Numbered from the stretch's first letter, positions 1-7,123 are shown. The stretch: 46,307 nt of DNA from JALHSW01 sp038321755 (GCA_038321755.1 JBBQFJ010000005.1:1-46307); one strand, 5' to 3'. The notes: generated by a model not told the origin, from the letters alone. Numbers and translations: made by a program.

Positions 1-809
1 AGTGCGCGCAGGATGGCGCGGTCGACCTTGTCGAGTCCGACCTCATCGACCTCGAAGAGCGTCAGCGCGTCGCGGGCGACCACGCCGTCGACGTGGCCGT
101 CGGCACGGACCTCCGCGTAGTCGCGCACTCGCTTCAGCAGCCGGTTCGCGATGCGCGGCGTCCCCCGCGCTCGCTGGGCGATCTCGATCGCGCCCCCCCG
201 ATCGACGGGCACGCCGAGGATCCCCGCAGCCCGCTCGAGGATGCTCACCAGCTCGACGGGCTCGTAGTAGTCGAGCCGGGCGACGAACCCGAACCGGTCG
301 CGCAGCGGGCCGGTGATCATCCCGCTGCGCGTAGTCGCGCCGACGAGCGTGAAGCGCGGGAGGTCGAGCCGGATCGATCGCGCGGACGGGCCCTTCCCGA
401 TCACGATGTCGAGCTGGAAGTCTTCCATCGCCGGGTACAGGACCTCTTCGACGGGGCGCGGGAGCCGGTGCACCTCGTCGATGAACAGCACATCGCCGTC
501 GTCGAGGTTCGTGAGGATCGCGGCGAGGTCGCCGGCTCGCTCGAGCGCGGGGCCGCTCGTGATCCGCAGCTCGGCCTCCATCTCGGCGGCGATGATCCCG
601 GCGAGGCTCGTCTTCCCGAGCCCCGGCGGACCCGCGAGCAGCACGTGGTCGAGTGCCTGGCCCCGCTTGCGCGACGCGCCCAGCATGATCTCGAGGTGCT
701 CCCGCAGACGGGGCTGGCCCACGAACTCGTCGAGACGCCGGGGACGGAGCGACGTCTCCTCGGCGCGCTCGGAGGGATCGGCTGCCGCGCTCAACAGCTC
801 CTCTCTCAT
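1..809 (-). CDS. ruvB: Holliday junction branch migration ATPase RuvB (partial, 3' end outside window)
   Basis: RuvB is the AAA+ hexameric motor that drives branch migration of Holliday junctions with RuvA. Reading the minus strand from the ATG at 809 gives 269 codons, and the gene runs off the left edge of the window, so the C-terminal winged-helix part is missing (about 70 residues by family length). Visible motifs are Walker A GPPGLGKTS (residues 60-68), Walker B FIDE (109-112), the sensor GATTRSG and the DRFG arginine-finger region. The start lies 10 nt after the ruvA stop, without a clear Shine-Dalgarno, so it is probably translated from the ruvC-ruvA-ruvB transcript. Family assignment is secure; only the end is unseen. 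Confidence 0.96.
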   Translation of the reverse strand, partial: MREELLSAAADPSERAEETSLRPRRLDEFVGQPRLREHLEIMLGASRKRGQALDHVLLAGPPGLGKTSLAGIIAAEMEAELRITSGPALERAGDLAAILTNLDDGDVLFIDEVHRLPRPVEEVLYPAMEDFQLDIVIGKGPSARSIRLDLPRFTLVGATTRSGMITGPLRDRFGFVARLDYYEPVELVSILERAAGILGVPVDRGGAIEIAQRARGTPRIANRLLKRVRDYAEVRADGHVDGVVARDALTLFEVDEVGLDKVDRAILRA

Positions 810-819
810 CGTCTGGGCT

Positions 820-1416
820 TCATCGGGACACGGCGAGCATGCGGAGGGCTTCGCGCAGGAGATCCTCGACCGAGCCCTCGCCGGGGAGCCGGGACAGCGT
901 CTCGCGCACCTCGTCGGGCGCGTACCCGAGTCCGGTGAGCGCCTCGCGCACCTCGGCCCGCGCGGGCAGGGCGCCATCCCCGACGCCGTCGCCGCCGACC
1001 GCAGCAGGGATGGGGACGTCGAGGCGGGCCCGGAGCTCGACGAGGAGGCGCTCCGCCGTTCGCTTGCCGACGCCGGGCACGAGCGTGAGCGCGGCGAGGT
1101 CCTGGTCGGCGACCGCCCGCTGCAACGCAAGGGGTCCGTGCACCGACAGGATCTTCAGCGCGAGCGTCGGACCGACCCCGGACGCGCCGAGCAGCACCTC
1201 GTAGGTGTCGCGCTCCTCGCGCGTCGGGAAGCCGTACAACACCATCGCGTCGTCACGGACGTGGAGATGCGTGAAGAGGAACGCCGACTCGCCGGGCTGC
1301 AGCGTCGGGAGCGCGCCCAGGGGCACGTGCACGCGGTAGCCGACGCCACCGACCTCGACGAGAGCCTCGCCCGCCGGCGATCGCTCGAGCACCGTGCCCC
1401 GCACGGAACCGATCAC
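820..1416 (-). CDS. ruvA: Holliday junction DNA helicase subunit RuvA
   Basis: RuvA is the tetrameric scaffold that binds the four-way junction and loads RuvB. The 198-residue product begins MIGSVRG, as usual for the family, and is of normal length (about 200). It shows the N-terminal OB-fold, then the helix-hairpin-helix pair (GASGVGPTLALKIL and LVPGVGKRTAERLL, around residues 78-130) and a C-terminal RuvB-contacting domain after a linker. The GTG start overlaps the ruvC stop as GTGA (1413-1416), which implies translational coupling. ruvB follows 10 nt downstream. Confidence 0.97.
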   Translation of the reverse strand: MIGSVRGTVLERSPAGEALVEVGGVGYRVHVPLGALPTLQPGESAFLFTHLHVRDDAMVLYGFPTREERDTYEVLLGASGVGPTLALKILSVHGPLALQRAVADQDLAALTLVPGVGKRTAERLLVELRARLDVPIPAAVGGDGVGDGALPARAEVREALTGLGYAPDEVRETLSRLPGEGSVEDLLREALRMLAVSR

Positions 1417-2003
1417 GAGGACGCGTCCTCGCGTGCGAGCGCGGCCGCGACGGCACGCGCGAGGCGGGGACCCTCGCGGACCTCACCCGCGGCGGCGCGC
1501 ACGGGAGCGGACCATCCGTGACAGAGCGCGAGTGCGAGCGCGTCGGCGGCGACGGGCGAGCTCGGTGGCGCATCGAGTCGCAACAGGCGCGCCACCATCT
1601 CCTGCACCTGGACCTTGTCGGCGGTCCCCGATCCGGTGACCGCGAGCTTCACCTCGTTGGGGCTGTAGTGCGTGACCGGGACCCGCGCTCGTGCCGCGAC
1701 CGCGAGCGCGAGCCCACTCGCCTGCCCGACCGAGATCGCGGTGCGCACGTTGGCCTGGAACAGGATGCGCTCGACCGCGAGCGCGCTCGGCCGCACCTCG
1801 GCGACCAGCGCCTCGAGATCGGCTTCGAGTGCGGCCAACCGCTCGGCCAACGGATCCTCCGGATCGGTGCGCATCACGCCATAGGCCACCGCGACGAGCG
1901 TGGCACTCGGGGCGCCGACACCCCGATCTCGCCCGACGGCGCCGTACCCACAGCGCGAGAGCCCGGGGTCGATGCCGAGCACAGGCCCCTCCGGATCGAA
2001 CAC
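1413..2003 (-). CDS. ruvC: Crossover junction endodeoxyribonuclease RuvC
   Basis: RuvC is the dimeric nuclease that cuts Holliday junctions. I chose the GTG at 2003 (196 aa) because a TACAAT -10 box lies 7 nt upstream, the leaderless pattern seen repeatedly in this window. A GTG at 1982, preceded by GGAGGGG, is an alternative and would give 189 aa. Catalytic residues visible in this numbering are Asp12 (in GIDPG), Glu78 (in AVERI) and Asp154 (in VAADALA). The fourth metal ligand, Asp138 in E. coli and His in Thermus, is Val151 here; see findings. The promoter inside the tail of the upstream interval suggests that the ruv genes can be transcribed separately from the Cox-like genes. Confidence 0.93.
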   Translation of the reverse strand: MFDPEGPVLGIDPGLSRCGYGAVGRDRGVGAPSATLVAVAYGVMRTDPEDPLAERLAALEADLEALVAEVRPSALAVERILFQANVRTAISVGQASGLALAVAARARVPVTHYSPNEVKLAVTGSGTADKVQVQEMVARLLRLDAPPSSPVAADALALALCHGWSAPVRAAAGEVREGPRLARAVAAALAREDASS

Positions 2004-2010
2004 GAGTTCG

Positions 2011-2016
2011 ATTGTA
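2011..2016 (-). promoter_or_regulatory. Putative -10 box TACAAT, leaderless ruvC promoter
   Basis: TACAAT on the minus strand ends 7 nt before the GTG at 2003. It fits the actinobacterial TANNNT consensus and would place the transcript start at or next to the start codon. No Shine-Dalgarno precedes this GTG. Confidence 0.55.
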
Positions 2017-2049
2017 GGAGGACCCACCCCACCCCGAGTGGATCCCCGG

Positions 2050-2766
2050 CTACTTCGTGAGCAACCAGACGACGAGCCCGATGACCACAACGGCGCCGAT
2101 CACGAGCGGCACCATCCGCTTCGCGACTGCACCTCCGGCCACCTTCCCCAGGTTGACCGCTTCCGCCTCCGGCGCGTCGATCTTCCGCACAGGAGCCGCC
2201 GACGTCTCACTCGGCGCTGCCGGTGCCGATGCCGATGCCGATGCGTCTCCACTCAGGCCGTCTCCACTCAGGCCGTCTCCGCTCAGGCCGTCTCCGCTCA
2301 GGACGTCTCCGCTCAGGACGTCTCCGCTCAGGACCTTGCCGTGCAGGCACTCGACGAACTGCGCGAGCAGCTTCGACGAGACGTCCGCCATCACCCCCCG
2401 GCCGAACTGCGCCACTTTGCCGGTGACGTGCAGATCGGTGTCGATGCCCACCTCGGTCCCCGTGTCGTCCGCGGTGAGGCTCGCGGTGACGGTGGCCGAC
2501 GCGTTGCCCTGCCCCCGCGTGTCGCGACCTTCCGCCTTGATCACGATCTTGCGAGTCGCGACATCCGCTTCGATGATTCGCGCCGCGCCCTTGTACTGCG
2601 CGGTGATCGGGCCGACCTTGATCTTCACGATCCCGCGATACTCATCGCCTTCGACCTCCTGGAGCTGCGCGCCCGGCATGCACGGCGCGATCCGCTCGAC
2701 GTCGAGCAGGACGTCCCACGCCTGCTCGACGGGTACGTCGACGTGGAACGTGTCAGTGATCTGCAT
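2050..2766 (-). CDS. CoxG-like SRPBCC-domain protein with C-terminal membrane anchor
   Basis: The 238-residue protein has a START/SRPBCC-type domain (about residues 1-140) with the CoxG signature region, including AWDVLLDVERIAPCMPGA near the N-terminus, and a GRGVMADVSSKLL segment. CoxG proteins help recruit or mature CO-dehydrogenase-type molybdenum hydroxylases at the membrane. Residues about 145-174 are six consecutive LSGD(V/G) pentapeptides, followed by a Ser/Ala/Pro linker and a single transmembrane helix at the extreme C-terminus (VPLVIGAVVVIGLVVWLL). I prefer the ATG at 2766, 6 nt after GAAGG, over one at 2772. The start overlaps the end of the MocA-like gene. The neighbours support a Cox-type role, but the substrate is unknown. 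Confidence 0.85.
   Translation of the reverse strand: MQITDTFHVDVPVEQAWDVLLDVERIAPCMPGAQLQEVEGDEYRGIVKIKVGPITAQYKGAARIIEADVATRKIVIKAEGRDTRGQGNASATVTASLTADDTGTEVGIDTDLHVTGKVAQFGRGVMADVSSKLLAQFVECLHGKVLSGDVLSGDVLSGDGLSGDGLSGDGLSGDASASASAPAAPSETSAAPVRKIDAPEAEAVNLGKVAGGAVAKRMVPLVIGAVVVIGLVVWLLTK
2245..2334. repeat. Six tandem copies of a 15-bp unit inside the CoxG-like gene
   Basis: Plus-strand unit GTCTCCRCTCAGGMC repeats six times without interruption (2245-2259, 2260-2274, 2275-2289, 2290-2304, 2305-2319, 2320-2334). Units differ only at two positions. On the minus strand each unit encodes LSGDV or LSGDG, so copy-number change would keep the reading frame. Confidence 0.97.
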
Positions 2767-3406
2767 CGTCATCCTTCTCGATCATCGGCTGCAACGTCTG
2801 GTGAATCGTCTGGGCTGCCGGCGCGGACGCCTCGAGCACGCGCAGGTCGTCGAGCGTATCGACATCGGTGGGCGAGCCTGCGTCCGTGCAGTCGACCTCG
2901 ATGACCTCGTGCTCCACCATCAGCGCGCGGGCACCGACATCGCCACGCAGCGCGCGCGCGGCATCCCAGAGCGGCCGGGCGAGCAGCACCGGGTTCGCGC
3001 GCTGACCGCCGTACGTCGCCACCGCGAAGGTGGCGCCATCGGCATGAGCCGCGGCGAGTCGTCGGTAGGCCTCCGACGAGACCAGGGGTTGATCGGCGAG
3101 TCCGACGCAGACGGCATCAACCTGCACGTACCCGTCCAGCGCGTCGAGCGCGGCATGGAGCGAGTGCGCGATGCCCTTGCGCCACGCCCCCGCCCGGATC
3201 GCGGTGACACCCGGCGGTGAGGCGTCGATGACCTGCTCGGCGTGCTGACCCACCACGAGCAGCACGGGATGGAGCTCGGCCGCCTTCGCCGCTTCCAGCG
3301 CCCAGGTGACGAGGGGTCGGTCGCGGAAGACCAGCAGCGGCTTCGGCGTGTCGGACTCGACCCGCGAACCGACGCCCGCCGCGAGGATGGCCGCCGCGAC
3401 CCTCAG
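2753..3406 (-). CDS. MocA/MobA-like nucleotidyltransferase, probable molybdenum cofactor cytidylyltransferase
   Basis: Members of this family attach CMP (MocA) or GMP (MobA) to molybdopterin. The MocA type serves xanthine-oxidase/CO-dehydrogenase enzymes. The deduced 217 residues show the nucleotide-binding loop LAAGVGSR with a downstream TPKP near the N-terminus, the LADQP metal-binding motif, and GQRANPVLLAR, which resembles the MocA GxRGNPVLF motif. The conserved loop lies upstream of the first canonical start codon in this frame (GTG at 3265). The only plausible initiator I see is CTG at 3406, inside a CTGA overlap with the upstream CoxM stop. The 3' end overlaps the CoxG-like start by 14 nt. 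The family is clear; the start codon is inference. Confidence 0.82.
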   Translation of the reverse strand: MRVAAAILAAGVGSRVESDTPKPLLVFRDRPLVTWALEAAKAAELHPVLLVVGQHAEQVIDASPPGVTAIRAGAWRKGIAHSLHAALDALDGYVQVDAVCVGLADQPLVSSEAYRRLAAAHADGATFAVATYGGQRANPVLLARPLWDAARALRGDVGARALMVEHEVIEVDCTDAGSPTDVDTLDDLRVLEASAPAAQTIHQTLQPMIEKDDDADH

Positions 3407-4227
3407 CCGGTCGCCGCTTCGAGCGCCCGCCCCACGAGCACGCGAGCCAGGTGCTCGCGGTACTCCGATGACGCGTTGTGGTCCGCCGGGGCTTCGGTGC
3501 CCTCACCGGCGCGGGCGGCCGCGTCCGCCAGGGACCCACCGTCGGCAAGGACTGCCTCCACGCCTCCGGCGCGGATCGGGGTCGTACCCATGTTCACGAG
3601 CGCAACCTTCGTGGCCCCCGCGACCTGCACGGCCACCGCACCGACGATCGCCCAGTCCTGCGCGCGGCGGTTGAACTTCTGGTACGCCCAGCCGCCGGCA
3701 CCGGTCTTGGGTACCCGGATCTCCGTCAGCAGCTCGTCGGGAGCGAGCGCGGTCTCGAGGAAGCCCTGGAAGAACTCCCCCGCCGCGAGCTCTCGCGTTC
3801 CCGCCGGACCCTGGGCGACGAACGTCGCGTCGAGTGCGACGAGCACTGCTGGGAGGTCCGACGCGGGGTCGCCGTGCGCAACGGATCCGCCGAGCGTGCC
3901 GCGATGGCGCACCTGGTTGTCGCCCACCTCGGCCGCGACGCCGCGAAGAACGCCACACGACTCGCCGAGCAGCTCGCTGGTCTCGAGGTCGCGGTGACGC
4001 GTCAAGGCGCCGATCGCGAGGTGGTCACCCTCGTCGCGCACGTACGACAGCTCGTCGATCCGGGCCACGTCGACGAGCACGGTCGGGGTCGCGAGGCGGA
4101 GCTTCATCAAAGGGAGCAGCGACATCCCACCGGCGAGGAGCTTTGCTTCGTCGCCGTGCTCACCGAGGGCCGCGACGACCTCCTCGGCCGATCCGGCGCG
4201 CACGAAGTCGAAGGACGCGGGAATCAC
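3403..4227 (-). CDS. FAD-binding medium subunit of a molybdenum hydroxylase (CoxM-like)
   Basis: This is the flavoprotein subunit that passes electrons from the molybdenum/iron-sulfur subunits to an acceptor. The 274-residue product, a normal length, carries both FAD motifs: AGGMSLLPLMKLRLA near residue 30 and RGTLGGSVAHGDPASDLPA around residue 105. The C-terminal CO_deh_flav_C region follows. The GTG start at 4227 forms a GTGA overlap with the CoxS-like stop; an in-frame extension upstream reads through the CoxS gene and looks non-coding. No large CoxL/XdhA-type subunit is adjacent, so the substrate (CO, purine, aldehyde or other) cannot be read from here. Confidence 0.92.
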   Translation of the reverse strand: MIPASFDFVRAGSAEEVVAALGEHGDEAKLLAGGMSLLPLMKLRLATPTVLVDVARIDELSYVRDEGDHLAIGALTRHRDLETSELLGESCGVLRGVAAEVGDNQVRHRGTLGGSVAHGDPASDLPAVLVALDATFVAQGPAGTRELAAGEFFQGFLETALAPDELLTEIRVPKTGAGGWAYQKFNRRAQDWAIVGAVAVQVAGATKVALVNMGTTPIRAGGVEAVLADGGSLADAAARAGEGTEAPADHNASSEYREHLARVLVGRALEAATG

Positions 4228-4682
4228 TTCGAACCCGCAGCCGAGAGCACAGCCTGCACGATGTTGTGATATCCGGTGCAGCGGCAGAGGTTGCCCTCGA
4301 GCCCGAGCCGGACATCTTCCTCCGTCGGGTTCGGCACCTCCTCGAGCAGCGACACGGCTGCCATCACCATCCCTGCGGTGCAGAACCCGCACTGCAGTCC
4401 GTGGTGCTCTTGGAACGCACGTTGGACGGAGTGCAGCACGTCACCTTCAGCCAGGCCCTCGATCGTCGTGACCGCCCGACCGTCGGCCTGGGCCGCCAGC
4501 ATCGTGCACGACTTCACCGACTCCCCGTCGACGAGCACCGTGCACGCGCCGCACGACGACGTGTCGCACCCGACCTTCGTACCGGTGAGCTCACAAGCTT
4601 CACGGAGGTACTGGACGAGCAACGTGCGCGGCTCCACATCGTGGCGCTCGCTGCCCCCGTTCACGGTGATCGAGATGTCCAA
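4224..4682 (-). CDS. [2Fe-2S] small subunit of a molybdenum hydroxylase (CoxS-like)
   Basis: The 152-residue protein, typical of CoxS/XdhC-type small subunits, has two [2Fe-2S] clusters. The plant-ferredoxin-type site is at GCDTSSCGACTV with a later SC, and the second, alpha-helical site is CGFCTAGM plus CRCTGY. I chose the TTG at 4682 because AGAGGG lies 8 nt upstream (4691-4696) and the preceding in-frame codons are low-complexity and enter the yebC end. It heads the CoxS-CoxM-MocA-CoxG run, in which genes overlap. An 85-nt gap with a 15-bp direct repeat separates it from yebC. Confidence 0.92.
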   Translation of the reverse strand: MDISITVNGGSERHDVEPRTLLVQYLREACELTGTKVGCDTSSCGACTVLVDGESVKSCTMLAAQADGRAVTTIEGLAEGDVLHSVQRAFQEHHGLQCGFCTAGMVMAAVSLLEEVPNPTEEDVRLGLEGNLCRCTGYHNIVQAVLSAAGSK

Positions 4683-4690
4683 CGCGCTAT

Positions 4691-4696
4691 CCCTCT
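4691..4696 (-). promoter_or_regulatory. Shine-Dalgarno AGAGGG deciding the TTG start of the CoxS-like gene
   Basis: AGAGGG on the minus strand lies 8 nt before the TTG at 4682. It is the only good ribosome-binding site near the beginning of the ferredoxin domain and justifies the non-ATG start. Confidence 0.6.
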
Positions 4697-4705
4697 GCCT
4701 CTGTT

Positions 4706-4735
4706 CCTGGAGATGGTGATCCTGGAGATGGTGAT
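4706..4735. repeat. Two tandem copies of a 15-bp unit in the yebC-CoxS gap
   Basis: The plus-strand unit CCTGGAGATGGTGAT occurs at 4706-4720 and again, identically, at 4721-4735. It lies in the leader of the CoxS-like gene, 24 nt upstream of its start. Confidence 0.95.
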
Positions 4736-4767
4736 CCGGACCCGAGCTGGTCGCGGACCTTAGCGGC

Positions 4768-5520
4768 TCATGCGTCGACCGCTTGGAGCACGTCGTCCGG
4801 GATGTCGAAGTTCGCGAAGACGTTCTGCACGTCGTCGTGCTCTTCGAGCGCGTCGAGCACTCGGAGCACCGACTTCGCTGCCGACGCCTCCAGCAACGGG
4901 ACCGTCTGGGTGGGGAGCATCGTGAGGTCGACCGACTCGACCGGGATCCCGGCCGCCGCGATGGCGTCACGCACGACGTGCAGGTCCGATGGTCCCGTCG
5001 TCACCTGCCAGTGGTCTCCCAGATCGGCAATGTCCTCCGCGCCCGCCTCGAGCGCCACCACCATCAGGTCGTCCTCCGTGGTCGCGGCCTTCGCGACGAG
5101 GGCCACGCCCTTGCGCTCGAACTGCCACGCGACCGCGCCGGGCTCTGCGAGCGAGCCGCCGTTGCGCGTGAACACGTTCTTGATCTCCGAGCCGGTGCGG
5201 TTCCGGTTGTCGGTGAGGCACTCGCACAGCAAGGCGACACCGTGGGGTGCGTAGCCCTCGTAGGTGATCGATTCATAGGTGACGCCCTCGAGCTCGCCGG
5301 TCCCTCGCTTGATCGCGCGCTCGATGTTGTCCTTCGGCATCGAGCCGTCGCGTGCCTTTTGCACCATCGTGCGCAGCGTCGGGTTGGCGTCGAGATCGCC
5401 GCCACCCTGGCGCGCCGCGACCTCGATCTGGCGGGCAAGGCGGGCGAAGAGCTTCCCGCGCGCGGCGTCGGCCGCGCCCTTGGCGTGCTTGATCGAATGC
5501 CACTTCGAGTGTCCGCTCAT
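4768..5520 (-). CDS. yebC: YebC/TACO1-family protein
   Basis: YebC/TACO1 proteins are ribosome-associated factors that ease translation of difficult sequences such as polyproline; they were long annotated as transcriptional regulators. The 250-residue product begins MSGHSKWHSIKHAK, the family hallmark, followed by the conserved KDNIERAIKRGTG segment. The ATG at 5520 is preceded by an excellent Shine-Dalgarno, AGGAGGAGG (5525-5533), and forms an ATGA overlap with the pdxT stop, so it is probably coupled to pdxT. Placement near ruvC matches many actinobacteria, although here four Cox-like genes intervene. Confidence 0.96.
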   Translation of the reverse strand: MSGHSKWHSIKHAKGAADAARGKLFARLARQIEVAARQGGGDLDANPTLRTMVQKARDGSMPKDNIERAIKRGTGELEGVTYESITYEGYAPHGVALLCECLTDNRNRTGSEIKNVFTRNGGSLAEPGAVAWQFERKGVALVAKAATTEDDLMVVALEAGAEDIADLGDHWQVTTGPSDLHVVRDAIAAAGIPVESVDLTMLPTQTVPLLEASAAKSVLRVLDALEEHDDVQNVFANFDIPDDVLQAVDA

Positions 5521-6104
5521 GGGACCTCCTCCTGATATTGCTGCTCCAGGAACATCTGATGGATCCGCAGGTCGCCGGACAGCTCGGGGTGGAACGTCGC
5601 AGCCCACACGGGACCCGAGCGGATCAGGATCGGGTGGTCGTCGTGCGTGGCCAGCACCTCGACCTTCGCGCCGACGCGCTCGACCACGGGCGCGCGGATG
5701 AAGACGCCAGGGAACACGCCTCCCGTCAGGCCCGGCACCTTGACCGGCGCCTCGAACGACTGGAGCTGCGAACCGTAGGCGTTGCGACGGACCGACACGT
5801 CGAGCAGATCGAACGTGCGCTGATCGGCGCGACCATCGAGCACGTCACGAGCGATGAGGATCAGGCCGGCACAGGTCGCGAGCACCGGCATGCCGTCGTG
5901 CAGGAGCGCGTGAAGCGGATCGAACAACCCCGAGGTCACCAGGAGCTTGCTCATGGTGGTGGACTCACCACCGGGCAGGATCAGCGCGTCGATGCCCGCG
6001 AGGTCATCCGGGACGCGCACCTCGATCGCTTCGACGTCGAACCCGTCGAGCAGCTCGACGTGCTCACGGAACGCACCCTGCAACGCGAGGACCCCGGGCT
6101 TCAC
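5517..6104 (-). CDS. pdxT: Glutaminase subunit of pyridoxal 5'-phosphate synthase (PdxT)
   Basis: PdxT hydrolyses glutamine and channels ammonia to PdxS for de novo pyridoxal phosphate synthesis. The class I amidotransferase features are LPGGEST, the nucleophile region ATCAGLILIA and the catalytic FHPE near the C-terminus. I took the GTG at 6104 (195 aa) because the protein then opens just before GVLALQGAFREH, the usual N-terminus, with a GGTGG 4 nt upstream. A TTG at 6122 would add six residues. The stop overlaps the yebC start (ATGA). pdxS lies 77 nt upstream on the same strand. Confidence 0.94.
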   Translation of the reverse strand: MKPGVLALQGAFREHVELLDGFDVEAIEVRVPDDLAGIDALILPGGESTTMSKLLVTSGLFDPLHALLHDGMPVLATCAGLILIARDVLDGRADQRTFDLLDVSVRRNAYGSQLQSFEAPVKVPGLTGGVFPGVFIRAPVVERVGAKVEVLATHDDHPILIRSGPVWAATFHPELSGDLRIHQMFLEQQYQEEVP

Positions 6105-6138
6105 GAGGCCACCTTCGCGCAACGAGCCGCGAATCGCT

Positions 6139-6166
6139 CAGGTGCCCATGCTGCGGCGCGCACCTG
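6139..6166 (-). promoter_or_regulatory. Inverted repeat (possible RNA hairpin) between pdxS and pdxT
   Basis: CAGGTGC (6139-6145) and GCACCTG (6160-6166) are perfect 7-bp inverted arms around a 14-nt loop. It lies inside the 77-bp pdxS-pdxT gap. It has no U-tract, so its role as a terminator, processing site or nothing at all is open. Confidence 0.35.
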
Positions 6167-6181
6167 GGGGCCTCGCCACGT

Positions 6182-7111
6182 TCACCAGCCTCGTTCTGCG
6201 AGCTTCACGTCGAGCGTGTCGATCTCTTCGCCGCGCATCGCCTCACCGAGGCCGCGAGACACCTTCGCGACGATCGAGGCGTCGCGGAAGTGTGTGGTCG
6301 CCTCGACGATCGCTTTCGCCCGCACCGCGGGATCGGCACTCTTGAAGATGCCGCTGCCGACGAAGACGGACTGCGCACCCAGCTGCATGACGAGCGCGGC
6401 GTCGGCCGGGGTCGCGATGCCTCCCGCACAGAACATCGGGACGGGGAGCTCACCGCGCTCGGCAACCTCCTGCACGAGCTCGACAGGCGCCCGCAGGTCC
6501 TTGGCCCAGCCGAAGAGCTCGGCGTCGTCGGCGACCGTCAGGCGTCGGATGTCCCCGAGGATCGAGCGGAGGTGACGGACTGCCTCGACGATGTTGCCCG
6601 TGCCGGCCTCGCCCTTGGAACGGATGAGGCACGCGCCCTCCGAGATGCGCCGCAGCGCCTCGCCGAGGTTTGTCGCACCGCACACGAACGGGACGGTGAA
6701 CGCCCACTTGTCGACGTGGTGCGCCTCGTCGGCCGGCGTGAGGACTTCACTCTCGTCGATGTAGTCGACACTCAGCGCCTCGAGGACCTGGGCCTCGGCG
6801 AAGTGCCCGATGCGACACTTGGCCATCACCGGGATCGTGACGACCTGCTGGATCCCCTCGATCATCGCGGGATCGCTCATGCGCGCGACCCCACCGTCGC
6901 GACGGATGTCGGCCGGCACGCGCTCGAGCGCCATGACGGCCACTGCGCCCGCGTCCTCGGCGATCCGGGCTTGCTCGGCGTCGACGACATCCATGATCAC
7001 CCCGCCGCGCAGCATCTCCGCGAGTCCGCGCTTCACGCGCGCGGTCCCGGTGGTGCGCTCGGACGAGGTGGTGCGCTCGGACGAGGGGGCGGAGTCGGAA
7101 GCACCGGCCAT
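6182..7111 (-). CDS. pdxS: Pyridoxal 5'-phosphate synthase lyase subunit PdxS
   Basis: PdxS is the (beta/alpha)8-barrel dodecamer that condenses a pentose 5-phosphate, glyceraldehyde 3-phosphate and ammonia from PdxT into pyridoxal phosphate. The 309-residue product carries the conserved KRGLAEMLRGGVIMDVV segment, MAKCRIGHFAEAQ (first catalytic lysine region was upstream in VMDV/KR blocks), RSKGEAGTGN with the second lysine, and FCAGGIATPADAA phosphate-binding loops. The ATG at 7111 has TACACT ending 6 nt before it and no strong Shine-Dalgarno, so the transcript is probably leaderless. The N-terminus contains a duplicated SSERTT from an 18-bp tandem repeat. Confidence 0.97.
   Translation of the reverse strand: MAGASDSAPSSERTTSSERTTGTARVKRGLAEMLRGGVIMDVVDAEQARIAEDAGAVAVMALERVPADIRRDGGVARMSDPAMIEGIQQVVTIPVMAKCRIGHFAEAQVLEALSVDYIDESEVLTPADEAHHVDKWAFTVPFVCGATNLGEALRRISEGACLIRSKGEAGTGNIVEAVRHLRSILGDIRRLTVADDAELFGWAKDLRAPVELVQEVAERGELPVPMFCAGGIATPADAALVMQLGAQSVFVGSGIFKSADPAVRAKAIVEATTHFRDASIVAKVSRGLGEAMRGEEIDTLDVKLAERGW
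7052..7087. repeat. 18-bp tandem duplication in the pdxS N-terminal coding region
   Basis: GGTGCGCTCGGACGAGGT (7052-7069) is followed by a copy differing only in its last base (7070-7087). It encodes SSERTT twice in the poorly conserved N-terminal extension of PdxS, keeping frame. Confidence 0.95.
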
Positions 7112-7117
7112 GGCCTC

Positions 7118-7123
7118 AGTGTA
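7118..7123 (-). promoter_or_regulatory. Putative -10 box TACACT, leaderless pdxS promoter
   Basis: TACACT ends 6 nt before the pdxS ATG at 7111 on the minus strand, matching TANNNT. It would start a pdxS-pdxT-yebC transcript. Confidence 0.55.

Noticed and set aside
2245..2334. CRISPR-like array
   Set aside because: Units are contiguous 15-mers without spacers and encode LSGD pentapeptides in frame.
3228..3265. GTG at 3265 as the start of the MocA-like gene
   Set aside because: It would delete the conserved LAAGVGSR nucleotide-binding loop, which is encoded in the same open frame upstream.
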